A stretch of 64,000 nt of DNA from Malania oleifera (Eukaryota > Streptophyta > Magnoliopsida > Santalales > Ximeniaceae). The stretch is from assembly GCF_029873635.1 (NCBI RefSeq), contig NC_080423.1, positions 100,006,991-100,070,990 on the forward strand. Reading direction: 5' to 3'. Position numbers and translations under genes: made by a program. Below, piece by piece: positions 23,591 to 52,200 of this stretch; within the stretch, counting starts at the first letter, position 1, and each line of letters begins with the position of its first letter. The notes under the pieces are model-generated. The model was given only the letters and a program-made list of their open reading frames with translations, was not told the origin of the DNA and searched no databases.

Positions 23591-24189
23591 AAATATATTC
23601 AATCTTTCTTTGTGTTCAGTAGGCCTGGTGCACCAACTAAATGCGCCACTAGCGCTCTACAACCCACGCTACGTGCGCACGTGTGTGAGTGTGCAGACGG
23701 TGCGAATGACCGTCCTAGGGTACACTAAAGTACACACTAGCACTATCTTTTAACCAATTTTAACAGATTATTTCACCTTATTATTTATTAATGACTTTTA
23801 ATTTTCCACTCTTTTCAATGTGGGACAAGTCCTCATAACAATAAATGCTCCTCATGAAAGTTTTAGAGAATTTGTAAATGGAAACTTTGAAAAACCCATA
23901 AAATCGATTATTTTAGAAAATATTTCAACAATGGAAAGAAAAGAAGACCCCTTTTCAAGCAAGAGTATGTCCGAGCTTTTTTGCTCTATCGTTTAGAGTA
24001 AGTATGACGTTTATTTTAAAATTAAAATTTTAGACGGAAGTCAGGGATGAGTATCCAATTTGAGAATAAAACTTTAATTTTTAATAAAATATTTAAATTA
24101 TTTTATTGTGCCAACAAACTATTTTGATGTGTTTTATTTCACAAAATGACGCATCATCGACATGTATCTGTTTTTTATGTAGAAAAAAA
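23591..24189. other. Intergenic region, repeat-like
   Basis: It includes a GC-richer segment at 23620-23740 ('acgctacgtgcgcacgtgtg') of the kind found in plant LTRs, and 'caatgtgggacaagtcc' at 23817. No gene and no second LTR were found; classification is open. Confidence 0.35.
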
Positions 24190-24455
24190 GATAAAAGGCA
24201 CTAATCCTTTTCAAGTTTAGTAGAAAGAAAGAGACTTTTCCTGATATTTCAAAATTTTCAAAATCCTCTCTTAAGATTTTAAAATTTTCAGAGTTTGTCA
24301 AAAAAGATATGAAACTCTAATATATTTGACAAAAAAAGACATTTTTGAAGGAGTATAAGTGTCGCAAAAATCAAATGTGATAATGCCCAAACTCAAGAGA
24401 GGTCTGCATCTTTTTGCAAGCCTCAAGAGAGCTTCAATATTTTTGACCCAAAAAA
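24190..24455. mobile_element. Decayed copy of the 4620-type MITE
   Basis: 'gataaaaggcactaatcctt' at the left, internal 'tcctctcttaagatttt' and 'ctcaagagaggtctgcatct' motifs in opposite orientation, and 'caagcctcaagagagcttc' near the right end echo the element at 4620-4945. The termini are too diverged for exact ends. Confidence 0.45.
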
Positions 24456-25440
24456 AATATTTTATATACCTAGCAATTAACAAAATTAACATGACTGGGA
24501 GAAGAAATATAAGATCTTTTAAATGCTCAATCACCCAGTCAAATCTTTTTTCCTTTCTTTGCCAAAAAAAACCACCTACATAAACTTATCTTTGAGTATG
24601 ATGTGTTTCCTCCTGCTAGTCTACAGAGGATATCTTAGAAAATGGAAACTCTGAAAGGAATCCAGCTGCTAATTTTATTTTTATATATAGAAAATATGAT
24701 CATTGCATTATGTATGATTCAAGATATAAGGATAAGCTTGGTTTGCAAACTAGACGAGATTAAGGATTCTTAGTTTATATTTGACTCAACTCATAAATAG
24801 AGTGAGGTTGAGGAAGAAGAGAACACATTTGGTAAGAGAATTTTTAAATTTTTCTATGCAAATATATCTATATACATTTAGATGTTTGAAATTTATGAAG
24901 TTGAAATTCCTATCTCCTCAGGGTTTTTAATTCTTCTCGTGGGAGTACGATGATGGCTTTCCAACTTGCCTATCAAAGAATTTTAAGAATGTTAGAGAGC
25001 TCGCCTTCATCATCATCGACACGCTCTGAATAATAATGTTGAAGTGCCAAGAGTTAACATGTTAAAATTAAATTTTGGTGACAAATTGACAACCCAAGTA
25101 GTAGGAGTCATTATGAAGATATGAAAACTGTTTTACACATCCAGACAGGCCCTAAATTTAAAATAATAATAATTAGCAAGTTTCCAAGTGTAATAGTTCT
25201 GTTACCGCTAAATTAATAAAAAAGCTAGAAACCGAAGCAGCATTTATGTATTTATTAGGAAATTTTAAAATGAACATCAAAACTGTTTCACACATATAAA
25301 CAGGCCCATAATTAGGAAAGAAGTTAATTAGAAAGTTTCCAAATGTAAGAGTTCTGTTATTGCTAAAGTAATAAACAATCTAAAGCCCAATCAACATACT
25401 CAATTAGGGTATTTCACCACTTCTATTCAGTTATTATAAA
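24456..25440. other. Intergenic region downstream of UMP-CMP kinase copy A
   Basis: AT-rich with no gene supported. A near-duplicate pair, 'aaaactgtttcacacatataaacaggccc' type sequence (about 25125-25165 and 25270-25310), marks a small local direct duplication. Confidence 0.4.
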
Positions 25441-25513
25441 CTAAGAATATAGGCAGATGCAGCATTCATTCCCTAAAGAGGGCAGAGGGCATTGAACTTG
25501 GAGGGAGATTCTT

Positions 25514-41417
<15,904 letters not shown>

Positions 41418-41979
41418 TGACGTAAAAATTGACCCGTTTCCTTATGGAGACTGACAATGCAAAAGAGCTTCATCAAATAAAAGAGGGAAATAAAGAAACA
41501 CTCCAAAATTAAGGGAATGAAATCAAACACTGAAAAGGAAGAATGAAATACTAATGAAGTCTAAGGAAACAGTTAAAACTGAATTTTAGGTCATGAACAA
41601 AAATTAAAGCCTTTATCAATTCATTATGTAATCTAGTTTCACATGACTAACATGGTACCATGTTACCAAGGAAGAAAACTCAAGACTTTGTAGGAACTCC
41701 TGCCCCGCCAATGTCAAACCCATGTGTTTATCGTATATTATTAGTTTCAAGGGATAATGAATATGAACTATGCTTAAACATTCCCACACCCACTTCAACT
41801 TTAACCTAATTTGTAAAAATCAACAAATAAAATCGTGTATTAAATCATAAGTGACATCTATCATCAAATTCCAAATCAATTTCATGATTTCATCTACTGC
41901 GTCTTATAGCAGGAACAGGAAAACACAAATATGGATTATAAATTGTAAATGCAGAGTAGGAGAGGGTACCTTCAAAAAC

Positions 41980-42236
41980 CCTTGAGCCGTCAAACCACAG
42001 TGTGATCAAACTTTCAGTAGTCCCAAATCGCGATTGAGCAAAAGGGAAATTAAGGGTTCTAAACCTACTCTCTGAGGGGTTATAATTTCGTAAACCCTTC
42101 GTCGTGCAAGCTGCATTGTGATATTTAGGGAAACAGGAAATGCTGGTAAACCTTCAACACCAATAAGATTGAAGTAATCAAGATTCGCATACGATACAGC
42201 CAATAAAGACAGATTTGTTCCCAAAAATAGACAAAC
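41980..42236 (-). other. 5' region of kinase copy A, duplicated at 59762
   Basis: The minus strand at 42236-42110 ('cccaaaaatag', 'tatcacaatgcagctt' in complement) is clearly related to 59762-59895. A donor-like tttttgaag|gtaccc at about 41971 suggests a leader exon. The short frame here (MQLARRRVYEIITPQRVGLE...) closes before the donor, so I treat it as leader or upstream ORF rather than a coding exon. The MULE target site starts one base beyond this block. Confidence 0.4.
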
Positions 42237-42246
42237 CGGAAAAGAT

Positions 42247-42620
42247 GAGTTTTTTCCCGTTTTATAAAATATAAAATAACACTGGGAAATTTTTTCCCAA
42301 AATAATGCTTACGTAATCTCGCAGCTTCATGCTGCGAGATTTAAACTGGTGGCCACTCTGCCTTCGACGCGTGGCAAAGAGAGAAACAGGGGGCAGGTGA
42401 CGCGTGGCGACGCTTGAAGAAATCTCGCAGCTTCAAGCTGCGAGATTTAATGAGCCATCGAACCGAAACGTGATGCGTGGCTGGGAGATTAAATGAGGTA
42501 TCGAACTGGTGGTGACGCGTGGCGAAAATCTCGCAAGACGAAACTGCGAGATTTGTGCCTGACATCCATCCGCGTGGTGACACGTGGTAAATCTCCCAGG
42601 ACTAACCTGCGAGATTTGCT
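42247..42620 (+). repeat. Left terminal inverted repeat of the MULE, with four hairpins
   Basis: Pairs with 56400-56671. It starts gagttttttcccg and contains four imperfect hairpins built on arms aaatctcgcagc / gctgcgagattt with loops of about 5-8 bases, at about 42313-42341, 42420-42450, 42526-42556 and 42588-42618. The spacers are GC-rich ('gtgacgcgtggcga', 'gacacgtgg'). Confidence 0.85.
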
Positions 42621-44194
42621 TCGTCTGCTGAATTCCTCCCCGAGCCTTCTCAGAACACAAATATTGCAGAGAGAAAAGTTGCAGACCTTCGAGCTTGCAG
42701 AGGACCGTTGCGTTGGCAGGTTACCGTTAGAGGTGCAGGTGACCGTTCGGGCGAAGACGAGGCGAGGCTATTTAAGGGCCGAAGATGGTGTATGTTATTT
42801 ATTATTTAGAAAAAAACGTGAATAATTTATTTAACTTACTGAGATTTACTAAGATTTATTTTATATTTTGAGTTGGTTTGATATCATATTTGTGTTCCGA
42901 CTATTTGGGTTCGTTGCTGCATCTAGAGGAAGGTTAGTTTTTTTAATTAATAATTTCATTAACTTTTATGTATGTAATAGTATTGTATATACTCCGCATA
43001 ATCATGTAAATTTTTAATAATTTAATCTGAATATTCTAAATAAAAAAAAAAGTATATTGATCTAATATTTATGCTTCAAATTTTATCTTCAATATTTTAA
43101 ATTAACATATTCATTAATATCAAAGAAGAAATACTGTTTAGGACATTTGTTTGTTTGTATTTTTTGTATTGTTTGTGGATCTTAACTCACTTTGATAAGG
43201 TTCTTTAATTACAAAATCATTATTAGATGAATTGATCCATAATTTACATTATTTATTATTTGGGTGTACGAGTTATGCGTGTCTCCTTGATCATCAAGTA
43301 TAAATTGAGACAAAGAGTTAGGATAGTTTAACATGTAATAGATATTTACATTATCAAAATGACTTAATTGAGATACTTTTGGCTGTCACACAAACTAAAT
43401 TATTATAAAATTGTGGACGTAGAAAAAGTTAATCATTTACCAATATTTATTATTTATTAGAGTCACATGAAAGAAAATGAAAAAAAATAAAAATTGTTGT
43501 TATTTTTAGACTTCTTATACGAGATAATTATTTAGATGAAAAAATCTAACTCTGTGTTTTTCCGTAATAATTGTTGCACGTTTCACAATAAGTACAAAGA
43601 TTTTTTAAAAAATAACATGAAATAATTTATGAATAAATATCACGAAAATCTAATATGTTTTAATAGTTGCAAAGATAGGAATAAAATTTTCTATTGTATA
43701 ATCTAATAGTAACAAATAAGTTGTAGTTTGTTGATCTATAAATGTTTAATAATAAAGTTAAAAGGTTAAATTTAAGTTAATTTAACTTGTTTAACATTAG
43801 TCTTATATACTCATATTGAGTGTGCTCCATGCCAAAATCATACAAATTTTTTTGTTAGAGTACGATCCGATCTACTACACATTAAAATAATTTTTTTTTA
43901 ATGTTTGGAAGTAATGTGAATATGATAGTGGCATGCATATAAGGTGAAGGAATTATAAGTTAATTATTTAGTATACACTCAATGGCACATGATGTTTTGG
44001 AGCTTTTGAATCTATATTTGAGATATGTATATACATACATACATATATATATATATATAATTAATTTTATTATATAATATAAATATAAAATGTTAATTAA
44101 CTTTTATGAAAGATTAAATAAATATTTGTGACACACGCATTAATTGAAGGCTTGCTTACAAAAAAGTTTCAAAGATATTATATGTTATCTAAGC
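42621..44194 (+). other. MULE 5' internal region
   Basis: It begins with a promoter-like stretch (42630-42800: 'gaggctatttaagggccgaa', a TATA-like tatttaag), then AT-rich DNA that is probably leader intron. No open coding exon was seen before 44195. The open frame at 42493-42825 straddles the TIR and is not supported. Confidence 0.4.
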
Positions 44195-47100
44195 GCAAAT
44201 TTAAATGCCTCCTGCATAGCTGATGCAGTGATGTGAATTGCATGCTGGTAGATATCATAGGTTCTCGCATGCTTAAACTATATTATTATATTGTCTGCAA
44301 ACGTTTAAGGGTCATTGTAAAAATGGGTAAATGTTCAAATTACACTGGCCTGCTGCCAATTCGATACGATTTCTTAGAGAGTGTCAGAATTGCATGTAAG
44401 AATATTTCAAAAAGTGACAATGAACACCTGTAGAGAATTATTGATATTGCACAGTAACGTATTGAAAATAATTTTGTTCACTATCCCTCGCATTTAAACT
44501 TATACATATACATGATTGTGTTGCGTAAGGCTTTTATATTTACCGGGCCGTCAATCTAGAGGCAGGAGTTCAAGCAGTTAGTTCCGTTCCGGTATTATGT
44601 ACATGGGGGGTGGTAATATATTTATAACCGGACCAAAAGCGGTGTTAGTTATAGTATCGCCAGTTCAACCTCTTTAGCATTGGTATAGGAGTAATAAATG
44701 CAGACGAAGCTTATACAAAAGTATTTGCTATTGATCTAAATCAAATGCATTGCGGCTAAACTAGCAAGAAACTAGATTAAGGGGGCCATCATGATACAAT
44801 TTTATTGAGGTTGTTCCATTTAGTGTTTGTAACTAGGGATTACGGTTGCGAATGGTTTGGATGCACACTGCGTAGCGGACGACATATTTGAATGTTGCAA
44901 CTGTGATGTCAAACTCATTTTCCTCAGAGTGTGTTGGTCGCCAGCACATAGGCTTAGTACAGCCGGGAAACCGTATTGAGCTGATGGTTGAGCGTGGAGG
45001 AAGACAAGAAGATGCCACGCGGATGGTGGTGGGGTATGCTGTTGTGTATGAACGAATGTCCAGATCGTCTTAATTCGAGGCACAGACGTACGAAAGATCA
45101 ATAATAATTCATAACGAATTATCATGTTTTTGCGAAGATTAGATGTTTCAGCAGAACAAACCAGGATCGTTGGTCGCTAATTGCGAACAACGCGCTGCCG
45201 TCTGGGATGAACATCGACGAACGATGTTCATTTACAGATAACACGTCCGATGAGGAAATGGTGAAGGGACGAAACGAGGTTCCCCGATGATGTCGACCCA
45301 CCCCCCCCCGGTCAATCGAAACGAATAGGCACGTATACGGCAGATTTCATGGACCGAACCTCCTATGTAATGGTGTGTAAATTGACGTAGATGCTGCCCT
45401 GCAGATTTTGTTTGTCTCCATGGTTGGCACGAGCTTCCCCTATAAAAACTGAAACTCGTTTGGATGAATCAATCAGACTGAGTCAAGGGATTCATTTGGG
45501 TTCGAAAGATCAATTGGATTAGCTTTTTTGTTTGCGAATATAATACCACGCTCGAACGCCACCAGAACTTTCCAACGCTCCTGCAGTCGACTACTCCACT
45601 TATTATGGGTTTTTTAGGTGTAAGAACTCTGAATGCAGTTTGGAGACTGCGTGCCGATGGTAACCGTCAAAACATCATTCTTCGAATCACTCAAATATGT
45701 TGGTCTGCCCCCATGCTTGAAATGAACTCTACTCTGCTCTCGCAACGACAGAGCCAAAAATCACGGTCGTCCCTTCTTGCGAGGAGATTGTGATATGATA
45801 AGGGGTGATGCGTCGACCTCAATCGCTACCAATTTGAAAGAATTCATAGATCGTCGTTTTCGGCTATGCATCGCTATAAGAAAATTGGTTTAGGAAAACA
45901 GAAGGCAATTGGCCCAAGTAATTCGGCGATGTAGAAGAAGTCCTTATCAACGTTCGCCTAGGTTGGAATGGAAGCATGTGCACCGTTTAATAATCCCTGG
46001 TACTTTACTATTGTGCCGTCCAAGTTGGAGGTGGAACCCTATAACCAGTGCAGCGATCAGAACCGTTAACATAATTTGTATCATTCCTTTTGGGCTTCGC
46101 GCATCAATTCAGGGTTTTCCCCCATTTGGTCCTCCTATGGAGATGTATAGATGTTGGACACACCTGTACGGTAAGTACAAGGGAAAAAACTTCCTTACTT
46201 TTGCGACGTGTCCGGATGCAAATATAGGCACCAAATATTTCCCTTTTGCATTCGCTATTTGTGCAAAGGAAAGTTTGGAACACCAATGGAATTGGTTTTT
46301 CTGTGTTTGTCTTTCGTTCCAATTAAACCGATAAGGGCGACATTTGCCTATATAATCATCAATAGGCATCCAGGGATCCACGCTGCAGTGTCGCACAATC
46401 CCGAATTGTCAGCCACCGCGTTCGCACCCGAATTCTTTGCCTTTCGACACCGCACATACGTTTGTAAGCAAACTTTCAACAGAAAGTGCACAGTGTCACT
46501 CTGAAGCGAATGACCTTGACCGGGCCGGGAAGGGACCATCAAGGTTTTTAGAAAGTTTAACCTTAAACATGGGTGATTGAGAAGATCTTCAATGAGGGGT
46601 GGGGGAAACCCGCCGAGACGTTCTTTGAATCAAATCGCGCCTTCAATATTGTGGACTTCTCCAGTGCCACGACGGGGGCAGAAAGGTAATGGAACATGAC
46701 GACAAACCTCGGTCGAATGTTTCCCAACGCCGTCCCTCAAGGGCCGCCTCGTAGCCTCCTAATCACTGCCCTCTTTCATTCTGTGCAACTGGACATTTTT
46801 ATCGCCGTTTTGCAACAATTATTTTTCAACGATCCGATGGGAGGGCTGCGCGTAATGCAATATCAGTGAGGAAATGCATTTAAAACTCCCTCAATATTAT
46901 TGCTTGCCGATGGAAGAGAAGTTGACGCGACCGTACATCGCGTGACGAGTTTCAAAACCGGTCCCTAGGAAAGTACGTTTTATTAGCATCACGAACTGCG
47001 CATGTTGGGACCTCATAAAGGAAAAAGTGAAAAAAAACGCTGGCGCAATTCAGGAATTGCAAAGCGTCCATGCCTTCGTGTGGGAAGTGGCAAAGCCCTC

Positions 47101-49268
47101 CTTACACCTTTCCATCCTCCCCACCTTCTCAGCTGGCAATGTGCGTAGACCCACTTAAAACCAACGCCCATGCAGTACTTGAAGCCTTGTTGGAGCACAC
47201 CGCTGAACTTAATGCGAAATAATGTGGGGTTTTCAAAACCACCGATTACTTTTGCACGAAGGGGAATACTAAGCCAGCATCGTCCGTTGCTTCGACTAAT
47301 ACAGGCAATTTCAGCTTATGCTCGACAAAAGGAAAGTTAAGTTTCCGTCCAAGGAGCCCTCTATACACCAATTGAGATGGGACGCCTAGGGAAAGTAGGA
47401 AAGGGAGCACGTGGCAGTATAATGTCATCAGAAGGGCATAAAATCGCACAAGGTGTCCGACAAGGACCCACTCGGGCGATTGGCAGCGGACCATCGCGTT
47501 GATGTCGTATGCAGTTTAATAACTATTTTCACACAGGTTTTTTTTTTTTTTTTTTGGTATAACCTATTTCTTTCTGATGCAAACGATGCAATTTTTCCAG
47601 GATTGAATCCCCGGGCCCGTTCCGAATCCGAGCGTATTGACAGTGGCCGATCATCACCAAGGGCCCTAAGCCGAGCTTGGACCATGAGGGCATGCGGAGC
47701 CCCTGTGCTTCAGGGGGGCACGCAGTTTTGCCGAGCGTTGTTTAAAGGGCAAAACCCCGCATTGTCCAGCCTGATACGTGAATTGCGGGGTTTTTAATGC
47801 AGATTTATCGGATTGCCTCATAATTCGCTTGCATTGGGCAATCTTGTCCCCAACATCAAATGGTGAGCGATGGGAAGACCCGAGACGCCAACAGTTCCAC
47901 CTACCCTCATGGCGAGGCACCGTCCACATTTACATACAGACTAGCTATTTGTTCCGGTTTTTGCCGATTGAATGGGCGACTGTCACTGGTCGCACTGCCC
48001 AGACAGTGAGGGACCTACAGACCGTCAGGGTTGACTCGCACTGCGTACTATGTGCGAGCGTTGTAGGTGTCGTTCCGGCCTGACAGCGAGTTTGGTTGGT
48101 GGCACGCATCCCGTATGCGTTCCTTTAGGGGGGATGCATTTTTCGTTGAGCTCCTGGCCACATGAGATGTTCAGACGATAGCAATGCCACGCACAGAGCC
48201 CCAACTTTTGTTGCGTTTGATTGGTGGGGGTGATTCTTCTCGGAATTTTTTGGCAATATGCGCATCTGATGTTCCTTCAACTCCTTGAGGGAACTCAGAA
48301 GCGTGTCACTCGTCACAAGTTTGGGGTCCCGCCACTTTTGGCGTGTTTGTAAGGGAGATGTTGTCCGCGCCCCGCGCACGTCAAAAACCACTCGAAGGAA
48401 CACAAATTGCGGGCCCATTCGTTTTACATCAGGGTTGGGCTGGGGAAAGGAGATTTCCTTCATTCAGCTGCCAACTACAGCGGCGGGTTTTCCTCTAGAT
48501 TGAGAGGGGTCAGAAATTGTCCCGGTTGTTCCGCATTGATCCTCCCTCCCACCTCGTATATTGGTTTAGTACAAATTATCTCACCCTTCTCATTCACTCA
48601 ATTAACTATTACGAATTACTAAATTCGTAATTAGGTAGTAGTCTTCCATTTTTTTGGGAACGTTAGTAACAGTTTTTCATCTTATTAAGAATGGAGGGGA
48701 GACGACTTAGGCATTCGATGGGTGGCGCTTCACCACCGTTGCCCCTGTACAGGTTCGAGTTGGACATGCCACCGGGAGCATGAGTATAATCAATTAAAGT
48801 ATAGCACGTGATATTATTTCTTTTCTTTCTTTCAGTTGTGGTATAGTTCCGATATTATTTTTTTTGTTTTGTTCTAACTTGCCAGTTTTATATGATGCCC
48901 CCCGACCCGGATGAGATTTTAGAATCAAAAAAAAAAAAAAAAAAAAAAAAGGCCGACATGCCGTCCTCGCCTTATGTCAGACGGGAAGTACCTGTGGGGT
49001 GAGCCCCGTCGAGATGGCCCCTCAATAAATTGCTTTTTCATACTTATTGAATGGGTAATCTCCCCCCCAAATTGAGTTCATGTCGCAGTTCGGGTTTCCG
49101 ACAAGAGTTCATTCCCCTTTCCGCACCATTTTATGACTTTCGGGGGTAGATATTGTTGGGGAGACGATCTCCACGGGCATGGATGGGCGGGTTCAAGGGG
49201 GGTCACAGACTGGTCGAGGATGCACGCGATATTCAATTACGTCCACTAACGTGGGGAGCATCGGCTAG
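44195..49268. repeat. Direct repeat unit 1 (5.07 kb), error-laden copy
   Basis: It begins gcaaatttaaatgcctcctg and ends in 'gggagcatcggctag'. It covers the MURA coding region (MGFLGVRTLNAVWRLRADGN, GKYKGKNFLTFATCPDANIG readable in pieces) and the first part of the PMD gene. Compared with unit 2 it is about 12% longer, almost entirely through one- to few-base insertions spread evenly, with few substitutions. It has lost every long reading frame. It also has a 25-A run at about 48930-48953 absent from unit 2. Confidence 0.9.
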
Positions 49269-52200
49269 GCAAATTTAAATGCCTCCTGCATAGCTGATGC
49301 AGTGATGTGAATTGCACATGCTGGTAGATATCATCGGTTCTGCTGCTTAAAACTATATTATTATATTGTCTGCAACGTTTAAGGGTCATTGTAAAAATGG
49401 GTAAAGTTCAAATTACACTTGCATGCTGCCCAAATTTCGATACGAATTTTCTTAGAGAAGTCAGATTGCATGTAAGAATATTTTCAAAGTGACAAGTGAA
49501 AAATTTAGAGAATATTGATGCACATTAACGTATGAAAATAATTTTTGTTCACTATTCAACTAGCAGACAACTTATTTACATAAAATTATTGTTTTGCGTA
49601 GGTCTTTTATATTTACCGGGCGTCAATCTAGATGGCAGAAAGTCAAGCAGATTCCGGTTCCGTATTATTGTACATGGGGGGTAAAATTATAACCCAGGAC
49701 AAAGCGGGTTAGTTATATATTTAGCCAGTTCAACCTTTAAGAATTGGCATAGTGAACTAAATTTGCAGTACGAAGATATACAAGTATTGCATATGTGATC
49801 ACTAACTCCAATATGCATTGCGGCTAACCGCAAGATACCCGATTACGGGGCATCTGATACAATCTTTCTATGAGGTTGTTCCTGTAACTAGTGATTACGG
49901 TTGCCGCATGGTTTGGATGCACACGCGTAGGGACGACCTTTTGACTGTGCAACGATGTCAAACTCATTCCTCAGATGGGTGTCGCCGCACATAGGCAGCC
50001 GGGAACGTCTATTGAGATTGTGGTTGAAGCGAGAAGAAGATAAGTGGTTGGTGGGAGCCCTGTTGGGGATATGAACGCATGTCCATGATCGTAATTAGAG
50101 GCACAGACGACGAAGGAAACAAAAAAAAAAACAATACTATTCATACGAATTATAATGGTGTTTCCGAAGATGTTCAGCAGAACAACCAGGATCGTTGTCG
50201 CCTATTGCGGAACAACGCGACTAAGACGTCGGGATGAACATCACGAACGAGTTCATTTACAAGAGAACACGTACGATGAGGACACATTGGTGAAGGGACG
50301 AACGAGGTCCCCGAGATGTCGCACCACCCCCCCCCGGTCAATCGAACGAGGCACGTATACGGAGATTCATGGCAGAACCTCCTATGTATGGTGTAATTGA
50401 CGTAGATTGCCCTGTGCAGATTGCCCATGTGACGAGCTTCCTATACGAGATAAACTCGTTGGGATGAATCATCAGAACTGAGTCAGGGATGCTATTTGGG
50501 TCGAAAGATCAATTGATAGCTTTTGTGACGAATATACCACGCTCGGACGCACATGACTTCACGTTGCAGCGACCCCACATATGGTTGTTAGGTGTAAAAC
50601 TCTGAATGCAGTTGGAGACTGCGTGCGAGTACGTCAGAACAGCGATTTTCGAATCACTCAATATGGGGCGTCTGCACACATCTTAATGAACTCTGCTCGA
50701 CAAGACCATAGCCAAATCACGCGTCCCTTATTGCTAAGGAGTGGTGAATAGATAAGGGGTGATGCGTCGACCTCAATCGCACATGAAAAATCATAGATCG
50801 GTTTCGGCTATTCCATCTTCATATAAGAACAATTGGTTAGAAACAGGAAGGCAATTGCCAAGTATCGGCGATTAGGAGAAGTCTTATCAGACGTTGCCTA
50901 GGTGGATGGAAGCAATGTGCACTTATAATCCTGGTATGTCGTAAGGGAGGTGGAACCCTATACCAGGCAGCGAGCAGACCGAACATTTTATCAGTCTTTT
51001 GGGCGGTTGCAGCATCAATTCAGGGTTTTACCCATTGTCCTCCTATGATATGTATAGATGGGGACAACCTGTACGGTAAGTAACAAGGGAAACTCCTTTA
51101 CTGCGACGTGTCCGGTGCAAATAGGCAAATATTTCCCTGTGCATTCGCTATTGCTGCAAAAAGCGAAAGTTGGACACATGGAATTGGTTTCTGTGTTGTC
51201 TTCGTTCCATTACCGATAGGGACGACATTTGCCTTATATCGATGGCATCCAGGATCATCGAGGCAGTGTCTCACAATCCCGATTGGCAGCCACAGAGTGG
51301 ACGCACCACAGATCTGCATTCGACACGTTGTAAGCAACTTCAGCACGAAAGTGCACAGTGTCAATCTGAAGCGAATGGCTGAGCGGGCGGGAAGGGACCA
51401 TCAGGTTAGAAAGTTTAACATGTGGATGGAGAAGATCTTCAATGAGGGTGGGGAACCCGCGAAGACGTTCTTTGATCAAATCGCTCCTCATATGTGGACT
51501 CAGTGCCACGACGGGGGCAGAAGGTATGGGAACATGACGACAAACCTCGTCGAATGTTTCAACGCCGTCCTTAAGGGCGCTCGTAGCCTCCTAATCACTG
51601 CTCTTGTGCAACTGACATTTTATCGCGTTGCACATTATTTCAACAGCCGATGGGAGGCTGCTCGTAATGCAATATCATGAGGAAATGCATTAACTCCTCA
51701 TATATTGCTTGCGATGGAAAGAAGGAAGTTGAAGGCGACCGGACATCGCGTGACGATGTTCAACCGGTCTAGAAGTACTTTTAGCATCACGACTGCGCAG
51801 TTGGGACCTCATAAAGGAAACAACGTGCAAACGCTGCGCATTCAGGATTTGCACGTCTGCTCGTGTGGGAAGTGGCAAGCCTTACACTTTCCATGCTCCC
51901 ACCTTCTCGCTGCATGTGCGGAGACACGACTTAACGCCATGCAGTACATTGAGCCTTGTTGGAGCACCGCTGAACATTATGCGACATATGTGGCGGATTT
52001 TCAACCGATTATGCACGAGGTATACTAGCCAGCATCGTCGTTGTCGACTATACAGGCAAATTCAGCGTATGCTCGACATAAAGGTCGTCCAAGGAGCTCT
52101 CGTATACACAATGAGATGGACGCTAGGGAAAGTAGGAAAAGGAGCACGTGCAGTATATGTCATCAAGAAGGGCATAATCGCACAAGGTGTCCGACAAGGA

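Noticed and set aside
42006-42224. 72-aa minus-strand frame as a transit-peptide exon of kinase A
   Set aside because: The frame closes before the nearest donor and the duplicated copy at 59762 does not keep it open. More likely leader sequence.
42313-42618. CRISPR-like regularly spaced repeats
   Set aside because: The repeats are palindromes inside a transposon TIR in a plant nuclear sequence, with unequal spacers. Not CRISPR.
44233-48622. Many short open frames on both strands, some with plausible protein text
   Set aside because: They are fragments of the MURA and PMD genes broken by dense indels in direct-repeat unit 1, plus shadows on the other strand. None is a separate gene.
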